Assembly (NCBI RefSeq): GCF_036689815.1
Contig: NZ_JBAHUR010000012.1
Coordinates: 56,114 to 120,113, forward strand
Direction of reading: 5' to 3'
DNA: 64,000 bases
Origin: Magnetovibrio sp. PR-2
GTDB taxonomy: Bacteria > Pseudomonadota > Alphaproteobacteria > Rhodospirillales > Magnetovibrionaceae
The notes below the pieces were generated by a model. The model was given only the letters and a program-made list of their open reading frames with translations, was not told the DNA's origin and searched no databases. Shown piece after piece: positions 43,391 through 53,078 of this stretch. How positions within the stretch are numbered: the first letter of the stretch is position 1; each line of letters opens with the position of its first letter. Made by a program: the position numbers and the translations under genes.

Positions 43391-44035
43391 ATGTGTTGGG
43401 TAGCAGCCGCACCAGTAGCGGCAGGGGCAGTAGGCGGTACAGCCGCAGCAACAGCAGGGACAGCGGCAGCGACAGCGGCAGCATCAGCAGCAAGCACAGC
43501 GGCTATTTCAGCAGCGGCAGCAGGCGCACCTACTTTAGCTGGATCAACAGCGCTAATAACGGGTGCTGGATTTGGATCAACAGCGGCAGCAACTACAGCG
43601 GCTACAGGCGCGGCAAGTTCGTTTGGAGCATTTGAAATTGCATCAATGGCTTTAAGTGGTCTTGGCGCATATATGCAAAACAAATCACAAAACGCTATGA
43701 TGAAAGCACAAGCTAATAGTATGGCTTACAATGCGCAACGTGAAGCCACAGCGCTTGCATTACGTAGATATGATAGAGAAAATGAACTTAAACACTTCTT
43801 AGCACAACAGCGTGTTGATGCGGGTGCAAGTGGCTTTGAAATTACAGACTTCAATGATTTGTTTTCCGATACAGCGGCGGAAGTAGCAAGAGACAACTTT
43901 ACAGATAGTTTTAATACACAAGGCACAATAGACGGTCTTAATTACTCACAAGAATCATTAAAACAAGAATCAAAAGCAAATACACAAAATAACTTATTTG
44001 ATTATGCAATCAAGACAACTGATCGTTTTGCATAA
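43391..44035 (+). CDS. internal virion protein, gp14-like
   Basis: A 214-residue protein with a long alanine/glycine/threonine-rich N-terminal stretch (about 5-75, from a GC-richer repetitive coding tract) and a helical C-terminal part with AMMKAQANSMAYNAQREATA. In T7 the gp14 equivalent forms the outer-membrane channel during DNA ejection. The size (T7: 196) and gene order support this. The alanine-rich part may be a membrane-active segment. Confidence 0.75.
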   Translation: MCWVAAAPVAAGAVGGTAAATAGTAAATAAASAASTAAISAAAAGAPTLAGSTALITGAGFGSTAAATTAATGAASSFGAFEIASMALSGLGAYMQNKSQNAMMKAQANSMAYNAQREATALALRRYDRENELKHFLAQQRVDAGASGFEITDFNDLFSDTAAEVARDNFTDSFNTQGTIDGLNYSQESLKQESKANTQNNLFDYAIKTTDRFA

Positions 44036-44044
44036 GGGGATAGT

Positions 44045-46270
44045 ATGGAAAGATATAATAGAAAAGTAGGTGCAAGAGCATCGCATGGAAGATTTTATAT
44101 TCCTGATAACTTAGGAGATACATGGGGCAAGCTTTCAGACGTTGTAAATCAAAAAGCAGATGAACATGCTGTTGAGAAAGCATATGAAGAAGGTGTTCAA
44201 CAACAAAAGGACGCTGGTACAGATGGATTACAACGCAGTGATGGTTTCTTTGGATACAAAGGACTAAGCACTAAAGCACGCAACAAAGGTGCTGAAGCAC
44301 AATTCAAAGTTCAAAAAGACGAGCAAGCAAAAGCCAAAGTTCATGAGCTATCAAAGAAGCATGTGCTAGACCCAGAAGGTTTTAAAGAAAGCCTTGAAGA
44401 GTTTAAACAAGAATATCTTGATGATGTTCCTGTTGATCTACAGCCAACATATACAAATCAAATTAACAATTTGGGAAATAGTGTTTACAGAAGCATTGAT
44501 ATAGACAAGTTTAATGCTGACAGAAAACAGCAACTAGCAGACATTAGTGCAAGTGCTGATAATGATCTTGATCAAATCAAATTACTAATCGAACAACATG
44601 GCGCTAATCCGCAAGACCCAAACTATCGTGCACAACTTGATGAACTACAGGTAAAGCGAATTGATAAACTGTTGTCTTTGAAAGAAGCAAAGTTAATTAC
44701 AGAAGATGATTACAACAAGATTATTGAAGCAGATAAACAAACTTTTATCTTTTATGATATTGTTGCAGAGGGTGAACGCATACGCCAAAGCGGGGGTAAT
44801 CTTAAAAAGTTTATTCTTGATCTTGATAGTCCAAATGTAAAACACAATAAGCTTAATAAACTTACGCGAGAAGAGCGTGAGGCAATACAAGCAAAAGCAA
44901 AGCAGTTCTTTAGCGGCCTTGATGCAAAAGACACAGCATCAATATCCAAAGCGAAACGCCTTGCTAAATCCCTTGCTGATCAAATCCTTGAAGGACGCAC
45001 TCCAAGCGACAGCGAAGAAATATTAGGTATTGTGAATACGTATGCACCTGAGCATATGGCTATAATTGAGAATGCACAAAAAGTGCAATCCAAAGCCAAA
45101 CAATTTGCTACACTTGGATTTGAAGACAAAGCCAAAAAGCTTGAGGAATTAGACGAACAATTAAAGACAGCAACGCTTGAAGAACAAGAAACACTTTCAC
45201 CATTGCTAGACTATTACAAGAAAGAAATTGTAAGACAGCAAAAAGCAATCAGTAAAGGTAATGCACTTGATTATGCAAGCAACGTTGGAGCATTTGAATT
45301 ACCAAATGATTTTAATATTGCAGACACAAATAGCATAGAGCACTTAATTCAAAACGTTGAAGCCGCACAGAACGTTATGGGTACTAAGATTGAGAATGAA
45401 GACGGTTCTGTTAGCACTGATCCAAATACAAGTTTAAATCCATTTACAAGCAGCATTGTAAGACAGCACATTGTAGCTACTTACGACAATGCAAGCATTG
45501 ATGAACGATTAAGCATTGCAAAGAATATAAACAAACTTGCTGAAGCATTTGGCGAGGATGAATATGCATTAGATGATGCTTTTGACAAACTCAAAATTAA
45601 ATCAGTTGCAGAGCGTAAGGCAATGTCTTTAATGAGCACAGAAGATGCAGACAGCAATGATTACTTACTTGCTAAAAAGATTATGCAAGGTGCTAAGCAA
45701 GCAGAGCACAAAGCACTTAAAGGTAACGCAACTGTTGAAAGAAAAATACAAGACAAGTTGATTACAATCTTGCCTACACTGAACGATGGAGTAAGCATTG
45801 ATGAAGATGGACAGTATGCACAAGAAGTACAAGAAAGCATTGCTGCCATTATCTTATCAAATAGGCTAAACGCTGAAAAAGAAATTAGTTTAGATAGTGA
45901 TGTAACAGATGATGAAGTAGAAGAAGCATATATAGAATATTATGGTGTTGATGAAATGCCAGAATTTAATGGACAGCAAACACCGCCTATTATGCATGGT
46001 GTAGATGCGGAAGAGTGGGAAGACAAGTTTAGCAGTTGGACTAATTCAGCGTTTAAAGAAGCACTAGGCAAGTCAACTATTACAGACGGTACAGGCATGA
46101 AAATGCACCCGTCTAAAATACGTGTTGATGGTATTCCATATCCAATAAATGACAATGGTGATTTTATAATTCTAATGGAAGATGCTAATGGAGGCATGTT
46201 TGCATTAAGTGAAACAATAAATGGTGAGACAATGGGTAGTGCTATTTTCAATTATGGTGATGTTAAGTAA
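44045..46270 (+). CDS. internal virion protein, gp15-like
   Basis: A 741-residue mostly helical protein, close to the 747 residues of T7 gp15, between the gp14-like and gp16-like genes. It begins ERYNRKVGARASHGRFYIPD. Expected role: a periplasmic tunnel component of the ejection machine. Sequence-level homology is weak by eye; length and position are the main support. Confidence 0.72.
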   Translation: MERYNRKVGARASHGRFYIPDNLGDTWGKLSDVVNQKADEHAVEKAYEEGVQQQKDAGTDGLQRSDGFFGYKGLSTKARNKGAEAQFKVQKDEQAKAKVHELSKKHVLDPEGFKESLEEFKQEYLDDVPVDLQPTYTNQINNLGNSVYRSIDIDKFNADRKQQLADISASADNDLDQIKLLIEQHGANPQDPNYRAQLDELQVKRIDKLLSLKEAKLITEDDYNKIIEADKQTFIFYDIVAEGERIRQSGGNLKKFILDLDSPNVKHNKLNKLTREEREAIQAKAKQFFSGLDAKDTASISKAKRLAKSLADQILEGRTPSDSEEILGIVNTYAPEHMAIIENAQKVQSKAKQFATLGFEDKAKKLEELDEQLKTATLEEQETLSPLLDYYKKEIVRQQKAISKGNALDYASNVGAFELPNDFNIADTNSIEHLIQNVEAAQNVMGTKIENEDGSVSTDPNTSLNPFTSSIVRQHIVATYDNASIDERLSIAKNINKLAEAFGEDEYALDDAFDKLKIKSVAERKAMSLMSTEDADSNDYLLAKKIMQGAKQAEHKALKGNATVERKIQDKLITILPTLNDGVSIDEDGQYAQEVQESIAAIILSNRLNAEKEISLDSDVTDDEVEEAYIEYYGVDEMPEFNGQQTPPIMHGVDAEEWEDKFSSWTNSAFKEALGKSTITDGTGMKMHPSKIRVDGIPYPINDNGDFIILMEDANGGMFALSETINGETMGSAIFNYGDVK

Positions 46271-48330
46271 TGGGATTAAGTAAGCAATCAGTACGAAGCG
46301 TACAACGTAAGCAAGGCATTAGCACACTAGACTTCTATGATCGTTTTGCAGCATCATATGTAACACAGCGTGATGTGTTCAACAGTAACAGTTTTGATAG
46401 TGCTGTTGGTGAGCGTGTGCGTGATCAACAAAAACAACTTGAAGAAATTACAAAGACAAAAGCATTACCACATGGACGTGTACGCAATCGCTATGAAAGA
46501 CTAGACGAGCAATTTAAAGAACATGGATTGCAAAGCATTGCGGACATAGAAACGGAAGTACGAACAGAACAGTTAGACACGCTTGGTAAAAACAAAAACA
46601 TACAAGCAAGAGTTGAAGGCTTTAACTGGGGTGAGTTTTGGGGTAGTGCAGGCGGAAGTATGGTAGATCCCGTAAATGCTTCTGTAATGGTTGCTTCAGC
46701 ACCGCTTGCTGTCAAAGGCCTTGGATTATTTTTGCTGAGCGAGGCGGCTATTGGCGGCGCAACTGAAACTGTTATCCAGTACGGCTTACGCGACGATCTG
46801 CGCGAGCTTGGCTTTACTGAGGATGAAATTGATGATTACAACGCGCAAAGCGTTGCGGGTGCAACTGTAGGCGCGGCGGCTTTTGCGGGTATGGTGCGCG
46901 GTGCTGGAAAAAGCGTGGACTTTGGCAAAGGGCTGTACACGAAAAGGCTAGCCAATAAATTTACAGCTGATATTATCGGTGGCAATTCCAAAGCAATTAC
47001 AACTTTGGACAAACTTGCGCTGAGGAACGATTTAACGCCCGCACAGAAGCAAGCAGTAGATTTGCTACGCGAAGTAGCTGAGATGGCACAGGACGCGCCC
47101 TACAGCGTAAAAAACCAGGCTAGCACAGTCACGCATGCGTATAACTTGGACCGAGTTGCTACAGCCCTAGACAAAAATGCAAAACTTGAGTTGGTAGACA
47201 TGCCGCGTTTTGAATTTGATAAACCTACGACCAAAGCAATTGCAAAAGCTGGCCTTACACAAGACGAGCTTGAAGGACTTGGACTTGATCTAACTAAGGC
47301 TGAGATTGCAGAACTGAAAAGCAGGCTTGATAACTTGGAAGCCGCCAAGAACAACAATGCTGCATTACGTGCTAAGAAAGGCTTGCCTAAGTACAATGTT
47401 GCAGAACATGTTGATGATGGCACAAAATCTAAAGCACAGTTAAAGAAAGAAGCGGCTACACAGCAGGCGCTTGAAGTGCAAGCAATTGCTAAAACAATTA
47501 ATGATGCAAGCACCAAAGCAAGCAAAGCACACCCAACTGGAAAGCACAGCACAGCAACAAAGTTTGATGAATATGGTAACTTCTATAAGCGTGCAATACG
47601 CATAGCATTTGGAGAAAACATATCTAAGAAATATGATAAGTTACCAGCAAAAACTAAACGTGAATTGCTACAGGAAGCAGATGCACTTTATTTGGCTATT
47701 CTAGAAAAGCGTAGTGCTGATAGATTGCCAACTGATAAGCAAGTGCGTGCAAAGTTTATAGAAGAAGTAAGTGAAGCACGAAGTAAGGGCATTGAGCTTG
47801 GATTAGACAAACTAACAGATGATGTAAACATTAAAGAGACAGAAGCAGCCATTAAAGAAGGCGTGCAAAAAAGTTATGCATTGTTGAATAAGTTTAGAGA
47901 AATGCATGAAGGTAAGTATGCACCTAAAGTTGATCAGCCAACAATAGGCGAATCAATTATGGAGTATGCCGCAATAGTGCAGGGTGAAAGACAAGTGCTT
48001 GAACGTGTAGGGCAACGTTTATCAGTGCTTGAAAGCTTGTATGAGCAAACTGGTGATGTAAAGATTAAACAAGCAATAGATAAAATTAAGAATGAATATA
48101 ACTTAGAACCCGTTGCAGAAAGCATAAATATTAAGGGTAAGGATGTTGATGTTACTGATCCTAAAGTTGAGAAAACATTACGTAACATTGCAGAAGAAAA
48201 TGGTAGCCAGCATTTTGTAGAAACAGATGCGGATGGAAACCCACAAGCAAAAACAGTAGCAGAAGTTTTGGATGAACTGGACGAGGAAGATAATGCTATT
48301 GAGCAGATAACTAAATGTGGAATTAAATGA
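46270..48330 (+). CDS. internal virion protein, gp16-like N-terminal part
   Basis: A 686-residue protein, coupled by TAATG to the gp15-like gene and by ATGA to the next. It has glycine/alanine-rich, membrane-prone segments (about 120-215). T7 gp16 (1318 residues) begins with a lytic transglycosylase; no ES-type transglycosylase motif was found here. It probably represents, with the following gene, a split gp16-type ejection protein. Codons at about 46640-47170 are GC-richer than elsewhere. Confidence 0.65.
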   Translation: MGLSKQSVRSVQRKQGISTLDFYDRFAASYVTQRDVFNSNSFDSAVGERVRDQQKQLEEITKTKALPHGRVRNRYERLDEQFKEHGLQSIADIETEVRTEQLDTLGKNKNIQARVEGFNWGEFWGSAGGSMVDPVNASVMVASAPLAVKGLGLFLLSEAAIGGATETVIQYGLRDDLRELGFTEDEIDDYNAQSVAGATVGAAAFAGMVRGAGKSVDFGKGLYTKRLANKFTADIIGGNSKAITTLDKLALRNDLTPAQKQAVDLLREVAEMAQDAPYSVKNQASTVTHAYNLDRVATALDKNAKLELVDMPRFEFDKPTTKAIAKAGLTQDELEGLGLDLTKAEIAELKSRLDNLEAAKNNNAALRAKKGLPKYNVAEHVDDGTKSKAQLKKEAATQQALEVQAIAKTINDASTKASKAHPTGKHSTATKFDEYGNFYKRAIRIAFGENISKKYDKLPAKTKRELLQEADALYLAILEKRSADRLPTDKQVRAKFIEEVSEARSKGIELGLDKLTDDVNIKETEAAIKEGVQKSYALLNKFREMHEGKYAPKVDQPTIGESIMEYAAIVQGERQVLERVGQRLSVLESLYEQTGDVKIKQAIDKIKNEYNLEPVAESINIKGKDVDVTDPKVEKTLRNIAEENGSQHFVETDADGNPQAKTVAEVLDELDEEDNAIEQITKCGIK

Positions 48331-50855
48331 GCGTAATTGATTGTATTAGAAAATTAAGTGATGATGGAGTTATATCTAAAGACAAGGCTGTAGAAGTAGA
48401 ACAGTTAATAACTGACGAAGTTAAATCACGTGCAGGCAATAGTGCGCTTGATGTTCAAGAAGCAGCAGACATAGTTTTTCAGCGCATACGCGAAAACAAA
48501 GATATTAAGAAATATCAAAAACTAAAACAAATTGAAACTAACATTGCAAGATACGAACGTATAAAGAATGCACCTGACATTGGTACAGCAAGAGAAACAT
48601 CTGCACCTGTATTTTTAGCATCACGCAACAAATATATTAGAGCAGTTGAAGCACTATACGACAGAGACGTATTTGATGCTGCTCCACAAAACAACGTAAC
48701 TTATAGAAGTGAGGCTGTGCATAAATATTTGCACAGTCATTTTGATGCAAACATTGCACAATACGCGCCTTCATTAGTAAGAACATTAAAACAGGCAAAG
48801 CGTAAAGTTACAGGCACACCTTTAGCAGAAGAAAAAGATATTGCAGATGCATTGTATGGAAAGACTGACAACGAGGCGGCACACGCTGTTGTAAGCAGTT
48901 GGCGCGATGCTGTTGAAGAGGCTAACAGGCTTTATAGAAAAGCGGGCGGTGCACTTCCAAATATGAAAGATTGGGACTTACCACACGTTTGGGATAATGA
49001 ACGTGTAAGACAATCAAGCTTTGATGATTTTTATAACACTGTTCGACCTAAGCTAGATGATGCAAAAATGAAAAGCATTATGGAGCATGGAAAGGGTAGT
49101 GCTGTACTGGACTTTGATAAAGAAATAAGAGTGTTTCTTGAGGAAGTAAAAAACAGCATTGATACACATGGTCTAAACAAGCACCGAGATTTTGGTGCAT
49201 ATAAAACTAAAACAAAGTTTGCAAACAAATACGACACAACACGCTTCTTGCACTTCAAAGAGGGTGAGTGGGTAAACGTAAATAATAAGTTTGGACAGCA
49301 TGACATTTTCACAAGCATGCAATTACATTTGAGAAACATTGCAAATGATATTGCTTTGATGGAAATACTAGGGCCAGATATTGAAGCAGGCTTTAGACAT
49401 AGCAAAGATGTAGCAGAACATTTTATTAAGCAATCAAGTGACAACAAAACAGTTAATGCAAAAGTTGATAATTTAAAATACTTAGATGCATTCCATGCAC
49501 ATGCAACAGGCATGGGTAGCATTCCAACTAACTCAACAATAGCAAAAGGTGCAAGTACATGGAGGCAGTTAATTACAAGTGCTTGGTTGGGTAGTGCTGT
49601 TATTCCAGCCGTAGGCGGTGACTTGCTTACAAACACAATGACTGCACATTTCAATGGTGCACCAATTACAAAGCAACTTAAGCAGTATGTTGAGTACATA
49701 GCAAAAAGTGAAGATGCTATGGAAGATGCTGCGGATATGGGTTTGCTTGGCGATATGTTTAGTGGAAGTAACTTAGCTGCTTTACGTATGGCTGATCAAA
49801 TAATGGATTCAAATAGTGTTGCTATGTTGGGTGATGCATCGTTACGTGCAACAGGCCTAAGTTTAGTTACAGAAGCAGGGCGAACAACAACAGCGGCAGC
49901 AATACATTTAAACCTTGGTAACAAAGCTAAGCTTAATTTTGCAGACTTGGACAGTGCTACAAGATCATTCTTGGAACGTTACGGGCTTGACAGTGACGCA
50001 TGGGACAAAGTTCGTACTCATGGAATTGCTGATTACCACGGACGTAAAATGTTCAACAGCAAAAGCCTTATTGATGCAGCCAGAAATAACAATGATGACA
50101 GCCTATACGACATTGCAATTGCACTTGAGCAGGGCATAGTTACGGAACGATCATTTGGAACAATTACGTCCAGTCCACGAACAGAAGCAAGATTACTTGG
50201 TGAAAGTAGTGCTGGTAGCGTTCACGGTGAAGGCCGCCGAAGTTTCGCTATGTTCAAACGTTTCCCAATAACAGTCATTCACACACACTTAGCGCGTTAC
50301 GTTGCAAGCAACCAAATCAACTGGAAAAAGCGTTCATCCTACTTGGGTGTATTTGCAGTTGCATTAACTTTGAATGGAATGGTTGCTGAGCAATTAAACC
50401 ATATTGCGAACGGACGTGAGCCCGTAGAGTGGGATAGTAACTTATTGATGAAAGGGGCTGTACGTGGCGGCGCTATGGGCATTGTCGCAGATGCTATAGG
50501 CAAAGTGCACAACGGCAGACGTACACTTGATAGTGCGGACATTATGAGTTTTGTACTTGGTCCAATGGTATCCCAACCCGTTGAACTTGGCAGAAGCTTA
50601 TTTGCACCCGCATTCAGCGACAAGGACAACAAAGCAGGCCAATTAGCAGGCAATATAACTAACTTTGCAGGGCGCAATACGCCATTTTTATCAAGTGCAT
50701 TCTACACAAAATTATTGTTTAGAAGGCTGATCACTGAGCAGTTGGAAATGTTTTTCAATCCAAATGCAAGCAGACGACACAGCAAAACAGTTAAGCGCAA
50801 CAGGAAAGAGGGACGCAAGTTTTGGTGGAAACCAGGGCAAGCCAAACCATCCTAA
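48327..50855 (+). CDS. internal virion protein, gp16-like C-terminal part
   Basis: An 842-residue, largely helical protein ending with a basic tail (HSKTVKRNRKEGRKFWWKPG). Hydrophobic stretches occur at about 665-685. It overlaps the previous gene and closes the internal-protein set before the fibre unit. Together with its neighbour it has about the size of a large podovirus ejection protein. No catalytic domain was recognised. Confidence 0.68.
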   Translation: MSVIDCIRKLSDDGVISKDKAVEVEQLITDEVKSRAGNSALDVQEAADIVFQRIRENKDIKKYQKLKQIETNIARYERIKNAPDIGTARETSAPVFLASRNKYIRAVEALYDRDVFDAAPQNNVTYRSEAVHKYLHSHFDANIAQYAPSLVRTLKQAKRKVTGTPLAEEKDIADALYGKTDNEAAHAVVSSWRDAVEEANRLYRKAGGALPNMKDWDLPHVWDNERVRQSSFDDFYNTVRPKLDDAKMKSIMEHGKGSAVLDFDKEIRVFLEEVKNSIDTHGLNKHRDFGAYKTKTKFANKYDTTRFLHFKEGEWVNVNNKFGQHDIFTSMQLHLRNIANDIALMEILGPDIEAGFRHSKDVAEHFIKQSSDNKTVNAKVDNLKYLDAFHAHATGMGSIPTNSTIAKGASTWRQLITSAWLGSAVIPAVGGDLLTNTMTAHFNGAPITKQLKQYVEYIAKSEDAMEDAADMGLLGDMFSGSNLAALRMADQIMDSNSVAMLGDASLRATGLSLVTEAGRTTTAAAIHLNLGNKAKLNFADLDSATRSFLERYGLDSDAWDKVRTHGIADYHGRKMFNSKSLIDAARNNNDDSLYDIAIALEQGIVTERSFGTITSSPRTEARLLGESSAGSVHGEGRRSFAMFKRFPITVIHTHLARYVASNQINWKKRSSYLGVFAVALTLNGMVAEQLNHIANGREPVEWDSNLLMKGAVRGGAMGIVADAIGKVHNGRRTLDSADIMSFVLGPMVSQPVELGRSLFAPAFSDKDNKAGQLAGNITNFAGRNTPFLSSAFYTKLLFRRLITEQLEMFFNPNASRRHSKTVKRNRKEGRKFWWKPGQAKPS

Positions 50856-50858
50856 AAT

Positions 50859-50866
50859 AATAAATA
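50859..50866 (+). promoter_or_regulatory. AATAAATA variant of the TATAAATA motif before the fibre gene
   Basis: AATAAATACATATACAT lies 25 nt before the fibre ATG. Only the first base departs from the motif; the text after it matches the site at 40352. There is no terminator in front, as the preceding gene ends 4 nt upstream. Confidence 0.4.
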
Positions 50867-50890
50867 CATATACATAGGAGGTTGGAATGA

Positions 50891-53074
50891 ATGACAGTAC
50901 CATTAGTTTCTACATACGACACATATACAGCAACAGCATTACAAGATACATTTACTTATAATTTTAAGATATTAGAAGAAGACTATATCTTAGTAACAAT
51001 AGATGGAACGCTTAAGACTAAAACAGTTGATTACACAATAACAGGTGTAGGCAACGAAGGTGGTGGAACAATTGTTTTAACCACACCACTAACAGGCGGC
51101 GAAAGCGTTGTGCTTGAGCGAAGCACTGCAATTAGCAGAACAACAGACTTTGCAACAGCAGGCGCATATAAAGCAGTTGACGTTAACTATGCACTAGATA
51201 AAACAATATCAATAGTTCAAGAATCAGATGAACTAATTAATAGAGCACCACGCTTTGAGCGAGGCGAAGAGTTAACAGACCTAACATTACCAACCCCTAC
51301 AGCAAACACAGTATTATCATATAATAGTGATGCAACTGCTATAGAAGCATCTACTACTATAAGTGAAATATCAAATGCACAAACATACGCAAATAATGCA
51401 AGTGGTTTTGCAGATACAGCAGAAACACATAAAAACAATGCAGCACTTGAAAAAGGTTATGCAGAGGAATGGGCTAACAAAGCAGAAGACAGTTTAGTTA
51501 GCGTTGCAGCAGGCGGCGACAATGTAGACGACTATTCAGCATTACACTTTTCAGCCAAAGCAAGCGAGTATGCATCTAATGCAAGCGCAAGTGCTACGGC
51601 GGCGGCAGCGGCGGCAAGTTCTAATTGGGCTAGCCAAGTTCTAAACGTTGCAAGTGCAGACAGTCCTATTGTCCCAACAGCAACAGAAAATGGTGCTTTG
51701 TACATTGTCACAATGGACGGCAATGTAGAGTTTGATTTATCTAGCATTGCAACACTAGGCGAGGGCTATCGCTTTGGCATATTGCGCAATGGTGCATCTA
51801 ACAGCCTTACAATTACACCAGACGGAACAGACACAGTTAATGGCTTAGGCACATGGACAATTGATAGCAATAGTGAAACAGCACTTATTGTTGCAGACGA
51901 CAACAGCCCTGATAATTGGGTGTACATCACACTAAGTCAAACAAGCGCGGGAACTGGTCTTACAAAGACTGGCTCAACAATGTCATTAGACGTTGAGTAC
52001 ATTCCAAGTGATATAGCATTTAAATGTGGTTATGACGGAGCGGGCCTAGAAACAGATGTAGCAGTACAAGAGTACGGGCACGTTATCCTAACAAGGGATA
52101 TGACATTTGATGGTGTTGAAGCATACGCCGATACAGCACCAGCGGGCGCTAACTTACAATTTGATATTAAGAAGAACGGCGTTTCAATCTTTAGCACTGT
52201 TCCTGAAATAGACGCGGGATCAAATGCAGATGATGGCAACCACGTAATAGGCACAGCAACAGCAAGTGCAGGCGATAGGCTTACATTTGAAGTGTTGCAA
52301 GTTGGCAGTTCTACAGCGGGTAGTGGCGTACAGTTTTCCATTAAGGGACACTTATCATCAGCGGCAGCACCAAGCGGCGACGCACCTGTATACATTCCAC
52401 AAGGGACAGTATCAGCACCCGCACTGTATTTCACAGGCGACAGTGACACAGGAATATACAGCGGCGGAAGTGGTGAAGTTTGTATTAGCGCAAATGGCAC
52501 ACAAGTCTTTTGCATTAACGACACAAACATATTCACCCACCAAACGGGTTGGAATGATTTAACAGCACCATTGAACGCTGCAAAGTTGGGTGGTGTTAAT
52601 GATCCAAACTTTAAGGTTTTCCAAGGCGGTTTGTATGCGTATGCGTTTGATCCAAATACAGCGGAAGAAGTCTTTTTAGTATTCCACTTTGACCACGATA
52701 TTAAACCGGGAAGTGATTTCTTTCCACACGTTCATTGGGCACCAGAAGACACCAACACTGGAACAGTTAGGTGGGGTATTGAATACAGCATTGCTAGAGG
52801 ACATTCACAAGATGCCTTTAGCACACCAACAACTGTTTACATTGAACAAGCCGCAACAGGCACAGCGTATCAACACCAAGTAGCAGAACACGCAACGGGC
52901 GTTTCAATGGCTAACCTAGAGCCTGACACGTTGGTCATTGCGAGAATGTTCCGCGATGCTTCGCACGCTAACGACACTTATACAGGTGATGCGTTCGCGT
53001 TCATGGTGGACATGCATTACCAAACAGATAGGGAAGTTACTGTTAATCGCAGTCCTAACTTTTATGGAGCGTAA
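50891..53074 (+). CDS. tail fibre protein with T7 gp17-like N-terminus
   Basis: This is a receptor-binding fibre. The first 120 residues match the T7 fibre attachment domain (TALQDTFTYNFKILEEDYIL, VDYTITGVGNEGGGTIVL, VNYALDKTISIVQESDELIN). A helical, alanine-rich shaft (about 155-245) and beta-rich C-terminal domains follow. The host-specific tip (about 560-727) has no recognised family. AGGAGG precedes the start. It is 4 nt from the large tail protein gene. Confidence 0.88.
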   Translation: MTVPLVSTYDTYTATALQDTFTYNFKILEEDYILVTIDGTLKTKTVDYTITGVGNEGGGTIVLTTPLTGGESVVLERSTAISRTTDFATAGAYKAVDVNYALDKTISIVQESDELINRAPRFERGEELTDLTLPTPTANTVLSYNSDATAIEASTTISEISNAQTYANNASGFADTAETHKNNAALEKGYAEEWANKAEDSLVSVAAGGDNVDDYSALHFSAKASEYASNASASATAAAAAASSNWASQVLNVASADSPIVPTATENGALYIVTMDGNVEFDLSSIATLGEGYRFGILRNGASNSLTITPDGTDTVNGLGTWTIDSNSETALIVADDNSPDNWVYITLSQTSAGTGLTKTGSTMSLDVEYIPSDIAFKCGYDGAGLETDVAVQEYGHVILTRDMTFDGVEAYADTAPAGANLQFDIKKNGVSIFSTVPEIDAGSNADDGNHVIGTATASAGDRLTFEVLQVGSSTAGSGVQFSIKGHLSSAAAPSGDAPVYIPQGTVSAPALYFTGDSDTGIYSGGSGEVCISANGTQVFCINDTNIFTHQTGWNDLTAPLNAAKLGGVNDPNFKVFQGGLYAYAFDPNTAEEVFLVFHFDHDIKPGSDFFPHVHWAPEDTNTGTVRWGIEYSIARGHSQDAFSTPTTVYIEQAATGTAYQHQVAEHATGVSMANLEPDTLVIARMFRDASHANDTYTGDAFAFMVDMHYQTDREVTVNRSPNFYGA

Positions 53075-53078
53075 TTAA

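Noticed and set aside
43387..43683. Alanine/proline/valine-rich antisense frame over the gp14-like gene
   Set aside because: It is the mirror of a low-complexity alanine-coding tract and has no independent support.
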